In this document: piece by piece, positions 1 to 5,674 of the stretch | Layout: every line of letters begins with the position of its first letter | Position numbering within the stretch: position 1 is the stretch's first letter | Source of the DNA: Synergistaceae bacterium | GTDB taxonomy: Bacteria; Synergistota; Synergistia; Synergistales; Synergistaceae | Assembly: GCA_030539135.1 (NCBI GenBank) | Contig: JAUNSQ010000009.1 | Coordinates: 13,365 to 19,290 of the forward strand | DNA: 5,926 nucleotides | Direction of reading: 5' to 3' | Made by a program: the position numbers and the translations under genes | The notes under the pieces: generated by a model | Told to the model about the DNA's origin: nothing | Seen by the model: the letters and a program-made list of their open reading frames with translations, nothing else | Databases searched by the model: none

Positions 1-957
1 ATAATCTTCCCGAAAGAGACTAAATTCCCCAATATGCCGGTAGCTGGCCCTGACAGACGTTTCTTTGCCATGCCCGCCTATCTTGGCGGTCGTTTCGACG
101 TCTGCGGCAACAAATGGTATGGCTCAAACGCAGCCAATACATCAAAGGGACTTCCGAGGTCTATACTGACAGTCCTTTTGAATGATAAAGATACTGGCGC
201 TCCTTTGTCTCTGATGTCGGCAAACCTTTTGAGCGCGGCTAGAACGGGCGCAGTCCCAGGCGTCGCTACAAAGTATCTCGCCAGAAAAGATTCTTCTGTT
301 TGCGCTGTGCTCGGATGTGGGCCGATAAATAAATCATGCCTGCGCAATATAATGACACAGGCCAAAAACATCAAGACGATAGTCTGCTTTGACCTCTTTA
401 TTGAGAAGGCGCAAGAACTTGCCAAGTGGACGGAAAAGGAATATGGAGTAAAGGGAATTGCCGCGGAAGATGTGAAATCGGCCATAGCTGACGCGGATAT
501 CGTTACGGTAGCCGCTTCGAGGCTGAAACCTCTTCTCATCGAAAAGGCATGGGTCAAAGAGGGCGCTACGGTTTTGCTCACAGGCCCGGCGAAGGGCGAC
601 GACGCTTTCTGGGCGGAGAGCCGCATCGTACTCGACCATGTAGGTCTTCACGAGTCCTATGTCGACGAGGCCATAGCTTCAGGGGACAAACAGAACTACT
701 ACAACGGCGTTATCGGCGGCCCGATATACAAGCTGATAGACGACGGAAAACTTCCGGCACTGAAAGATTCCACGGACATCGGCAACGTGATCCTCGGCAA
801 TAAGCCTGGACGTGTAAACGACAAAGAAAATATCATATTTGTAGCCTGCGGCATGGCTGTGTTTGATGTCGCATGGGGATATGACCTCTACAAATACGCG
901 CTCGAACATAACATCGGCCAGAAACTGCTTCTTTGGGACAAACCATTTCTCAACTAA
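1..957 (+). CDS. Ornithine cyclodeaminase/mu-crystallin family protein (5' end outside window)
   Basis: The frame is open from base 1 to a TAA at 955-957, so 318 residues are visible. The N-terminal part, which in this family carries the first substrate-binding segment, lies left of the window. The ATG at 34 is internal: the codons before it already read as family sequence, and the protein would be too short. Visible signatures are a conserved region KWYGSN (about 112-129), the block SANLLSAARTGA with its substrate-binding Arg (RTGA at 241-252), and a dinucleotide-binding turn GCGP-x-N (313-330) preceded by a hydrophobic strand. Family members are NAD(P)-dependent deaminating cyclases, imine reductases or amino-acid dehydrogenases. 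The GxGP-x-N form and the C-terminal VACGMAVFDVAWGYDLY block recall the subgroup that databases call 'tyramine oxidase subunit B', a name I recall rather than verified. The gene is 25 bp upstream of the YgeY-type gene and surely cotranscribed with it. The exact substrate is unknown. Confidence 0.88.
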   Translation: MIFPKETKFPNMPVAGPDRRFFAMPAYLGGRFDVCGNKWYGSNAANTSKGLPRSILTVLLNDKDTGAPLSLMSANLLSAARTGAVPGVATKYLARKDSSVCAVLGCGPINKSCLRNIMTQAKNIKTIVCFDLFIEKAQELAKWTEKEYGVKGIAAEDVKSAIADADIVTVAASRLKPLLIEKAWVKEGATVLLTGPAKGDDAFWAESRIVLDHVGLHESYVDEAIASGDKQNYYNGVIGGPIYKLIDDGKLPALKDSTDIGNVILGNKPGRVNDKENIIFVACGMAVFDVAWGYDLYKYALEHNIGQKLLLWDKPFLN

Positions 958-972
958 ACTTTTTTAAAGCAT

Positions 973-978
973 AGGAGG
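973..978 (+). promoter_or_regulatory. Ribosome binding site of the YgeY-family gene
   Basis: AGGAGG lies 4 nt before the ATG at 983 and 7 nt before a second, adjacent in-frame ATG at 986. The spacing favours the second ATG slightly. The difference is a single Met, so the protein is 434 or 433 residues. Confidence 0.8.
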
Positions 979-982
979 AAAC

Positions 983-2287
983 ATGATGTACGAAGAACTC
1001 AAGAAAATCACCGCCGAACTTAAACCACAGATGATCGATTTTTGTCAGCGCCTTCTTCATATACCGGCGCTCTCAGGAGAGGAGAAGGGAGTCGCCGACC
1101 TCTACATCGCCGAGATGGAAAAACTTGGGTACGATGAAATATTCCGCGACGAATGGGGAAATGTCGTAGGCATAATCAACGGCCAGCTTCCCGGTCCTTC
1201 GGTCATGTTCAATGGTCATCTTGACCATGTCGACACAGGGGATTACGCTGAGTGGGGCGGGTATGACCCCTACGGCGGAATCATAGACGTGAATAAAATG
1301 TTCAATCAAGATATGACAGGGGAAGAAGAGGTCGAAGTGATCCACGGCAGGGCTGCGGCCGATGTAAAAGGCGGCGGGGCCACGATGGTCTATGCTGGGG
1401 CGGCGCTGATTGCCCTCAAAAAGGCCGGTTATAAGATGAAGGGCCGCCTTATTTTCACGATGACAGTCCTCGAGGAACCAGCCGAGATGCTTGGAATGCT
1501 TAAACTGTATAACGAGACCTTCCCCGCGAAGGGACTCTCCGCAGACGTCTGTATCTCATGCGAGGCTACGAGCCTTAAGCTCTACCTCGGACATAGGGGT
1601 CGGGTCGAGATACAGGTAACAGTCTCCGGCGTCACCTCTCATGGAAGCGCGCCATGGCTTGGCATCAACGCCGTAAACTCCGCCACGAAATTCATCGACC
1701 GCGTCGAAGAAGTCGTCGAAGCCGAGAAGTGCGTCGACCCTGAACTTGGCAAGTCCAGTATCGCGCTTACGATAATATCCTGCACGCCTGGGTCGATGTG
1801 CATAGTCCCCGATAGATGCAACATCACTTATGACAGAAGGTTCACGCCTGTTGAAACTGTTGAAGGATGCATCGCCCAGATACAGAGAGTCATCGACGAG
1901 ATTTCCGCGCAGGATAAGAATTTCCGCGCAGAGGTAAAAATCGGAGCTGTCACTAGAACATCTTACACTGGCAAATCAGAGCTAATGCAGAATAAAAAAG
2001 AAGGCTGGAAGCTCGACAAAGACCACGCCGTAACCAAAGCCTGCGCTAAAGCCCTTGAGGCCGTCGGGCAAGAAGTTAAGTATGGCTATTGGGACTTTGG
2101 AACGGATCTTCCAGTTACGGCAGTACATCACAAAATTCCTTCACTCGGTTATTCTCCAATGCAGGAATATTACTGCCACAGACCGGTAGATAAAGTCCGC
2201 ATAGACTACATGGAAAAAGCGCTTTCCGGCTATGTCTCCATCTTCATGCAACTCAGCGAGATGGATAAGGGAGATTTCAAACTCTAA
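983..2287 (+). CDS. ygeY: YgeY-family M20 metallohydrolase (selenium metabolism-linked hydrolase type)
   Basis: The protein has 434 residues and is a cytoplasmic M20 (ArgE/DapE/carboxypeptidase G2-like) dinuclear-metal amidohydrolase with no signal peptide. The expected active-site set is present: H79-x-D81 in a GHLDHVD block, bridging D127 in GRAAADVKGG, E164-E165 (general base plus metal ligand), E194 in SCEAT, and H399 in YCHRP. The dimerisation-domain motif SHGSAPW lies near residues 216-222. Overall similarity recalls YgeY, which in E. coli sits beside ygeX (diaminopropionate ammonia-lyase) and ygeW (carbamoyltransferase homologue) in a cluster tied to purine degradation and selenium-dependent hydroxylases. 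None of those partners is visible here. Instead the gene follows a cyclodeaminase-family gene by 25 bp and is closed by a terminator. A role in hydrolysing an acylated or ureido amino acid is inference. The gap between H79 and D127 is longer than in classical M20 enzymes. Other M20 subfamilies remain possible. Confidence 0.88.
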   Translation: MMYEELKKITAELKPQMIDFCQRLLHIPALSGEEKGVADLYIAEMEKLGYDEIFRDEWGNVVGIINGQLPGPSVMFNGHLDHVDTGDYAEWGGYDPYGGIIDVNKMFNQDMTGEEEVEVIHGRAAADVKGGGATMVYAGAALIALKKAGYKMKGRLIFTMTVLEEPAEMLGMLKLYNETFPAKGLSADVCISCEATSLKLYLGHRGRVEIQVTVSGVTSHGSAPWLGINAVNSATKFIDRVEEVVEAEKCVDPELGKSSIALTIISCTPGSMCIVPDRCNITYDRRFTPVETVEGCIAQIQRVIDEISAQDKNFRAEVKIGAVTRTSYTGKSELMQNKKEGWKLDKDHAVTKACAKALEAVGQEVKYGYWDFGTDLPVTAVHHKIPSLGYSPMQEYYCHRPVDKVRIDYMEKALSGYVSIFMQLSEMDKGDFKL

Positions 2288-2301
2288 ACATAAGCGTTAC
2301 T

Positions 2302-2340
2302 GCAGAGGCCTTTCATTTGAGGGGCCTCTGCTATTTTCTA
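2302..2340 (+). terminator. Intrinsic terminator after the cyclodeaminase-like/ygeY unit
   Basis: GCAGAGGCC (2302-2310) pairs perfectly with GGCCTCTGC (2323-2331). The stem can extend inward by two T-G wobbles, T-A and C-G to an ATTT tetraloop, giving about 13 bp. A T-rich tail TATTTTCT follows directly. It starts 14 nt after the TAA, so it ends the first transcription unit. Confidence 0.88.
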
Positions 2341-2374
2341 GCGCGGCGGAAATAATTGAACAACACCTATTATC

Positions 2375-2395
2375 CAATACATCTTGGCTGTATTG
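2375..2395. promoter_or_regulatory. Perfect 7-7-7 dyad, candidate operator
   Basis: CAATACA (2375-2381) and TGTATTG (2389-2395) are exact inverted repeats separated by 7 nt. The right arm overlaps a TTGAAA that could be part of a -35 element, and the centre is about 37 bp upstream of a TATAAT box. This is where a dimeric activator or repressor would bind. No T-tract follows, so it is not a terminator. The cognate protein is unknown; the convergent GntR/FCD regulator is one candidate. A chance dyad in AT-rich DNA cannot be excluded. Confidence 0.4.
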
Positions 2396-2425
2396 AAACT
2401 CAAAATTCATTAAAGAATATATAAT
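2393..2425 (+). promoter_or_regulatory. Candidate promoter of the three-gene oxidoreductase unit
   Basis: A consensus -10 TATAAT lies at 2420-2425 in an AT-rich stretch. The best -35-like hexamer, TTGAAA (2393-2398), is 21 nt away, longer than the usual 16-18. No good -35 sits at 17 nt; the sequence there is AACTCA. Either the promoter depends on an activator, or a less perfect -10 (AATATA, 2416-2421, 17 nt from TTGAAA) is used. The transcript would start near 2432, leaving a leader of about 50 nt. It lies between a terminator and a strong ribosome binding site, so a promoter is needed here. Confidence 0.5.
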
Positions 2426-2468
2426 CTGTCTGGAACTTAGTGTGTGATCAAGTCCAATTCAGGTTTAC

Positions 2469-2474
2469 GGGAGG
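2469..2474 (+). promoter_or_regulatory. Ribosome binding site deciding a TTG start
   Basis: GGGAGG ends 9 nt before the TTG at 2484. A stop (TGA) lies in frame at 2445-2447, and no ATG or GTG occurs between it and the FAD-binding motif. The TTG is therefore the only start that keeps the Rossmann fold whole. Confidence 0.82.
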
Positions 2475-2483
2475 TTTGCCTTC

Positions 2484-3980
2484 TTGAATAAATTTTATGA
2501 CGTGATAATTATCGGTGGCGGCATAATCGGCAACGCGATTGCCAGAGAGCTGTCGCGCTTTCAATTGAAAACGGCAGTCCTTGAAAAGGAACCTGATGTT
2601 GGTATGGAAACTAGCTGCCGCAACAGCGGCGTTTTGCATTCCGGCATAAATTATAAAGCCGGAACGCTTCGCGCAAAACTGGCCGTGCGCGGTAATGCCA
2701 TGATGGATCAACTTTGCTCAGACCTCAAGGTAAAAATCAAACGAATTGGCAAGCTCACTGTCGCGCTGGACAATGACGAGATGTCCGGCATTGACCGTCT
2801 GATGGCACAGGGGAAGGAGAATGGCGTCCCTGGACTAAGGGTATTGAACAACGCTGAAATGCAGGAGATACAACCCGGAGTTGACGGTATCGCCGCGATA
2901 TGGAGCCCTTCAAGCGCGATCATCTCGCCATACGGACTGACCATAGCTTTAGCTGAGAACGCATGTACAAACAGCGTTGAATTTTTTTTGAACACAAATG
3001 TTACGTCCATCGAAAAAACAGACGATAATAAATTTATCATTACGACATCCGATAAAAATATTTACAAAACGACTGTCTTGATAAATTCCGCGGGGCTTGG
3101 CAGCGGAAAGATCAGCGGGATGCTCGGCGTAACGAAAAGCAATTCCGGCGAGAGTTTAAAGATTTGGCCGTGCCGAGGCGAGTATTACGTGTTGGATAAG
3201 CGCCTCGAAGGCTCGCTGAAGACGTTGATCTATCCTGTACCGGGGGCGAAGGACGCGGGGCTTGGGATACATCTCACTCCGACCGTGGACGGCAATATCT
3301 TGATCGGCCCCAGCGCCAATTATATCCTAGAAGAGATGCCGGAGGATTATAAAGTTACTTCGTCCGTGCTTGAAGACCTCAGAAGAGAGGGGCAGAAGCT
3401 TTTGCCGGATATAAAGATGAGTGATTTCATCAGGAATTTTGCGGGTAACCGCCCCAAACGGACGCCGCCCGAAGTCGGAGGCAACGGCGATTTTATAATC
3501 GAAGAGGCCGACGGCGTAAAAGGATTTATCAACATCGTCGGTATCGAGAGTCCTGGGCTGACCAGCGCGCCAGCCATAGCCGAGATGATATGTAAAATGG
3601 TCTCAGAGAAGATGCCGCTCGATGAAAAGGAAAACTTTGTCTCCCAACGCCCCGGCTTCGCGGGACATTTCTGCGACCTTCCGCCGGAGGAACAGGAGAT
3701 CCTAATAAAAGAAGCCCCCGACTATGGAGAGATAATATGCCGCTGTGAAAAAATCACGAAGAAAGAAATTCGCGATGCGATAGAAAATAACCTCGGCGCA
3801 AGAAGCCTCGTGAGCATAAAGTACCGCGCGAGAAGCGGAATGGGCAGGTGTCAGGGTGGGTTCTGCACGCCGAGGATAGTCCGTATACTGAGGGACGAAT
3901 ACGGGTACAAGCCGGAAGATTATATGCTCCGCGAGGCCAAGTCAAACCTATTTTTTGGCAACGTCCGGGAGAGTGAATGA
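2484..3980 (+). CDS. GlpA-like FAD-dependent oxidoreductase with C-terminal BFD [2Fe-2S] domain
   Basis: The protein has 498 residues. A DAO-type FAD domain starts at once: GGGIIG at 11-16, ribose-binding E34, then a SCRNSGVLHSGINY block at 44-57 that matches the flavin-contact region of anaerobic glycerol-3-phosphate dehydrogenase subunit A and L-2-hydroxyglutarate oxidases. From about residue 415 a BFD-like domain follows with C419-x-C421 and C456-x4-C461 (GRCQGGFC), expected to hold a [2Fe-2S] cluster. There is no signal peptide or membrane helix. It probably oxidises a small polyol phosphate, 2-hydroxy acid or amino acid and sends electrons through the cluster to the next gene product. 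It is the first gene of a three-gene operon; the next start is 1 nt after its stop. GlpA is the nearest familiar relative, but no glycerol genes are in view, so I give no symbol. The start is TTG with a strong ribosome binding site. Confidence 0.88.
   Translation: MNKFYDVIIIGGGIIGNAIARELSRFQLKTAVLEKEPDVGMETSCRNSGVLHSGINYKAGTLRAKLAVRGNAMMDQLCSDLKVKIKRIGKLTVALDNDEMSGIDRLMAQGKENGVPGLRVLNNAEMQEIQPGVDGIAAIWSPSSAIISPYGLTIALAENACTNSVEFFLNTNVTSIEKTDDNKFIITTSDKNIYKTTVLINSAGLGSGKISGMLGVTKSNSGESLKIWPCRGEYYVLDKRLEGSLKTLIYPVPGAKDAGLGIHLTPTVDGNILIGPSANYILEEMPEDYKVTSSVLEDLRREGQKLLPDIKMSDFIRNFAGNRPKRTPPEVGGNGDFIIEEADGVKGFINIVGIESPGLTSAPAIAEMICKMVSEKMPLDEKENFVSQRPGFAGHFCDLPPEEQEILIKEAPDYGEIICRCEKITKKEIRDAIENNLGARSLVSIKYRARSGMGRCQGGFCTPRIVRILRDEYGYKPEDYMLREAKSNLFFGNVRESE
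3967..3973 (+). promoter_or_regulatory. Ribosome binding site for the second oxidoreductase, inside the end of the first
   Basis: GGGAGAG lies 8 nt before the ATG at 3982. This favours that ATG over the in-frame TTG at 3955 and GTG at 3973, neither of which has a spaced purine-rich site. Confidence 0.7.
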
Positions 3981-3981
3981 T

Positions 3982-5223
3982 ATGAGGCACGAAAGACACA
4001 ATCTTGTCGTTATCGGAGGAGGTCCGGCAGGGCTTGCGGCGGCGGTCGCAGCAAGAGAGGCAGGCTGCTCTGACATATTGCTTATCGAGCGTGACAGGAT
4101 ACTTGGAGGAATACTTAATCAGTGCATCCATGATGGGTTTGGCCTTCACGCCTTCAAGGAAGCGCTCTCGGGGCCTGAATACGCCGACCGCTTTATTCAA
4201 AAGCTGCGCGCCCTAAATATTCCCGTGATGGAAAAGACAATAGTACTTAATCTCTCCAAAGATAAAGTCATGCGCATAAGCCACGAAGGGGAAATTAAAG
4301 AAATCGAGGCAAAAGCTGTCGTATTGGCAATGGGATGTCGCGAACGGACGCGCGGAGCAATCTCGATACCGGGACACAGGCCGGCAGGGGTCTATACGGC
4401 CGGTACGGTGCAGAACCTTGTCAACCTTGAGAACATCATGCCTGGCAAAACAGTCTGCATTTTAGGTTCCGGCGACATCGGCCTCATCATGGCTAGACGC
4501 CTGACGCTTGAAGGCGCGAAGGTCGAGGCCGTGTTCGAAGTACTTCCTTACTCCAGCGGACTTCAGCGAAATATCCGCCAGTGCCTTGACGATTACGGCA
4601 TCCCGCTCTGCCTGAGTACGACGGTCATAGATATAAACGGCCCCAACGGGCGGCTCGAGGGCGTGACGGTTGCGCAGGTCGACGAAAAGCGCAGGCCAAT
4701 CTCCGGGACTGAAAGGAATGTCCCATGTGATACGCTGCTCCTGTCTGTAGGACTTATTCCCGAAAATGAGCTCTCCAGAGAAGCCGAAGTATCCATAGAC
4801 ATGATAACGCAGGGAGCGGTCGTTGACGACTCCTGCATGACGAATATTCCAGGCATCTTTGCCTGTGGCAACGTCCTTCATGTTCACGACCTTGTCGATT
4901 TTGTCTCAATGGAGGCGACAAAGGCGGGGACGAGCGCGGCAAAGTATGTCGCCGGGCGAGACGGCGCGTCGGACTGTATCCAAGTAAAGCCTGGTCGCGG
5001 TGTTCGTTATGTCGTGCCTCAAAAAATAACACACGGCAAAAATGTTTCCATAGCCTTTAGGGTTGCCGCTCCGTCCTGCGAGAGCGTCATACAGATTAAG
5101 CGTGGGACAGAAATTATTAAGGAAGAAAAATATTCCCGCTTGCACCCTGCTGAGATGGTATGGGTAGATCTCGGTGACTTAGATATGTCGAACACGGACG
5201 ATTTGGAGGTTTCGGTGAAATGA
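3982..5223 (+). CDS. NAD(P)/FAD-dependent oxidoreductase, partner flavoprotein of the GlpA-like subunit
   Basis: The protein has 413 residues from ATG 3982. The N-terminal FAD Rossmann motif is GGGPAG (12-17) with E36. A family-typical GGILNQCIHDGFG block follows at 42-54. The GCRERTRG stretch and a second dinucleotide motif GSGDIG (162-167) follow, and the C-terminal FAD motif ACGN lies at 294-297 before a HVHDLVDFVSMEA block. This is the two-dinucleotide-domain plan of pyridine nucleotide-disulfide oxidoreductases, but without the redox CxxC of thioredoxin reductase. About 85 C-terminal residues past the FAD domain look beta-rich and form an extra domain. The close relatives I know are encoded beside GlpA-like BFD flavoproteins and DUF1667 proteins, exactly as here. 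It probably receives electrons from the BFD cluster and passes them to NAD(P) or another carrier; this is inference. Its stop overlaps the next start (ATGA), implying translational coupling and similar subunit amounts. Confidence 0.88.
   Translation: MRHERHNLVVIGGGPAGLAAAVAAREAGCSDILLIERDRILGGILNQCIHDGFGLHAFKEALSGPEYADRFIQKLRALNIPVMEKTIVLNLSKDKVMRISHEGEIKEIEAKAVVLAMGCRERTRGAISIPGHRPAGVYTAGTVQNLVNLENIMPGKTVCILGSGDIGLIMARRLTLEGAKVEAVFEVLPYSSGLQRNIRQCLDDYGIPLCLSTTVIDINGPNGRLEGVTVAQVDEKRRPISGTERNVPCDTLLLSVGLIPENELSREAEVSIDMITQGAVVDDSCMTNIPGIFACGNVLHVHDLVDFVSMEATKAGTSAAKYVAGRDGASDCIQVKPGRGVRYVVPQKITHGKNVSIAFRVAAPSCESVIQIKRGTEIIKEEKYSRLHPAEMVWVDLGDLDMSNTDDLEVSVK
5205..5209 (+). promoter_or_regulatory. 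Ribosome binding site of the DUF1667 gene
   Basis: GGAGG ends 10 nt before the ATG at 5220 and lies inside the coding end of the preceding flavoprotein gene. It supports the ATGA overlap start. Confidence 0.75.
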
Positions 5224-5597
5224 TTGAAAAAGAATTCACATGTGTCGTCTGTCCGAACGGATGCTCAATAAAGGCCGAATACGCAGAAGAAAAACCGCAC
5301 AAACTCGTCTCCGTTAGCGGCAACCGCTGCCCACGTGGCGAGACATGGGTGAAACAAGAGATAGAAGCCCCGATGAGGACGTTTTCCTCAAGTGTCCTTG
5401 TTAGGAACGGTGATTTTATCGAAGCTAGCGTGAGGATAACAGACCCCATCCCGCTTGTAAAAATATTCGACGTGATGGCGGAGATAAGAAAAATCACAGC
5501 GGAGGCTCCGCTGCAAATCGGGCAGGTATTGATGGAAAACCCGGCCGGGACAAAGACAAAAGTAATTGTGACGAGAAACGTAGCAAAAATCCAGTAG
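5220..5597 (+). CDS. DUF1667 family four-cysteine protein, probable small Fe-S subunit
   Basis: The protein has 125 residues, the normal size for DUF1667. The N-terminus carries C8-x2-C11-x3-C15 (CVVCPNGC) and C37 in NRCPRG, four cysteines that could hold an iron-sulfur cluster or zinc. No other cysteine is present. The rest is a conserved alpha/beta segment: MRTFSSSV near residues 53-60, then DPIPLVKIFDVMAEI near 77-91, then a C-terminal strand region. No membrane segment or signal is visible. It is the last gene of the operon, overlapping the upstream flavoprotein gene by 4 nt, and is followed by a hairpin. DUF1667 proteins are known to me only as companions of GlpA-like and NAD/FAD oxidoreductase pairs. 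An electron-transfer or maturation role is inferred from the cysteines and the context. The biochemical function is not established as far as I know. Confidence 0.88.
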   Translation: MIEKEFTCVVCPNGCSIKAEYAEEKPHKLVSVSGNRCPRGETWVKQEIEAPMRTFSSSVLVRNGDFIEASVRITDPIPLVKIFDVMAEIRKITAEAPLQIGQVLMENPAGTKTKVIVTRNVAKIQ

Positions 5598-5613
5598 ACA
5601 ATAGACAAAATCA

Positions 5614-5661
5614 AACATAACGAGGTGGTCTGGGGATATTTCAAGACCACCTCGTTATGTT
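5614..5661. terminator. Perfect 18-bp hairpin between convergent genes, probable bidirectional terminator
   Basis: Positions 5614-5631 and 5644-5661 are exact inverted repeats (AACATAACGAGGTGGTCT in the left arm) around a 12-nt loop. The hairpin lies 16 nt after the DUF1667 stop and 13 nt from the stop of the minus-strand regulator gene. On the minus strand the stem runs into TGATTTTGTC, fairly T-rich. On the plus strand the 3' side (GATTACAAAAACG) has no T-tract, so plus-strand termination may rely on the stem end GTTATGTT or be partly an RNA-stabilising function. Confidence 0.75.
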
Positions 5662-5674
5662 GATTACAAAAACG

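Noticed and set aside
34..36. ATG as start of the cyclodeaminase-family gene
   Set aside because: The frame stays open to base 1, the upstream codons fit the family, and there is no ribosome binding site before it.
78..626. 182-codon open frame on the minus strand
   Set aside because: It lies wholly opposite the cyclodeaminase-family gene, has no recognisable motif and is composed of codons complementary to a clear protein family.
2341..2483. Riboswitch, tRNA or small RNA in the large spacer
   Set aside because: No cloverleaf, no recognisable aptamer core and no second terminator; the region is explained by promoter, dyad and leader. No CRISPR-like repeats or transposase genes were seen anywhere in the window.
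3955..3981. TTG (3955) or GTG (3973) as start of the second flavoprotein
   Set aside because: The ATG at 3982 has GGGAGAG at 8 nt and leaves a normal short lead before the FAD motif; the earlier codons lack a spaced ribosome binding site.
3754..4200. 148-codon minus-strand open frame across the junction of the two flavoprotein genes
   Set aside because: Antisense to the BFD cysteine region and to the second gene's FAD motif; low-complexity Arg/Cys-rich translation typical of a shadow frame.
4462..4887. Minus-strand open frames opposite the second flavoprotein
   Set aside because: Overlap clearly conserved GSGDIG and ACGN coding regions and show no domain of their own.
3982..5223. Thioredoxin reductase
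   Set aside because: Two dinucleotide motifs fit, but the redox-active CxxC between them is missing and the GGILNQC and GCRERTRG blocks belong to the GlpA-partner oxidoreductase family.
5595..5608. Tandem TAGACAA TAGACAA
   Set aside because: Only two 7-nt copies overlapping a stop codon; expected by chance in A-rich spacer.
5117..5650. 177-codon open frame on the minus strand
   Set aside because: It begins inside the terminator hairpin and runs antisense to the DUF1667 gene and the end of the flavoprotein gene; no family resemblance.
5625..5650. TGGTCT...AGACCA in the 5614-5661 hairpin as a GntR/FadR-type operator
   Set aside because: The half-sites resemble TGGTC/GACCA but are held far apart by the loop and lie between convergent gene ends, where a repressor site has little purpose; a terminator explains them.
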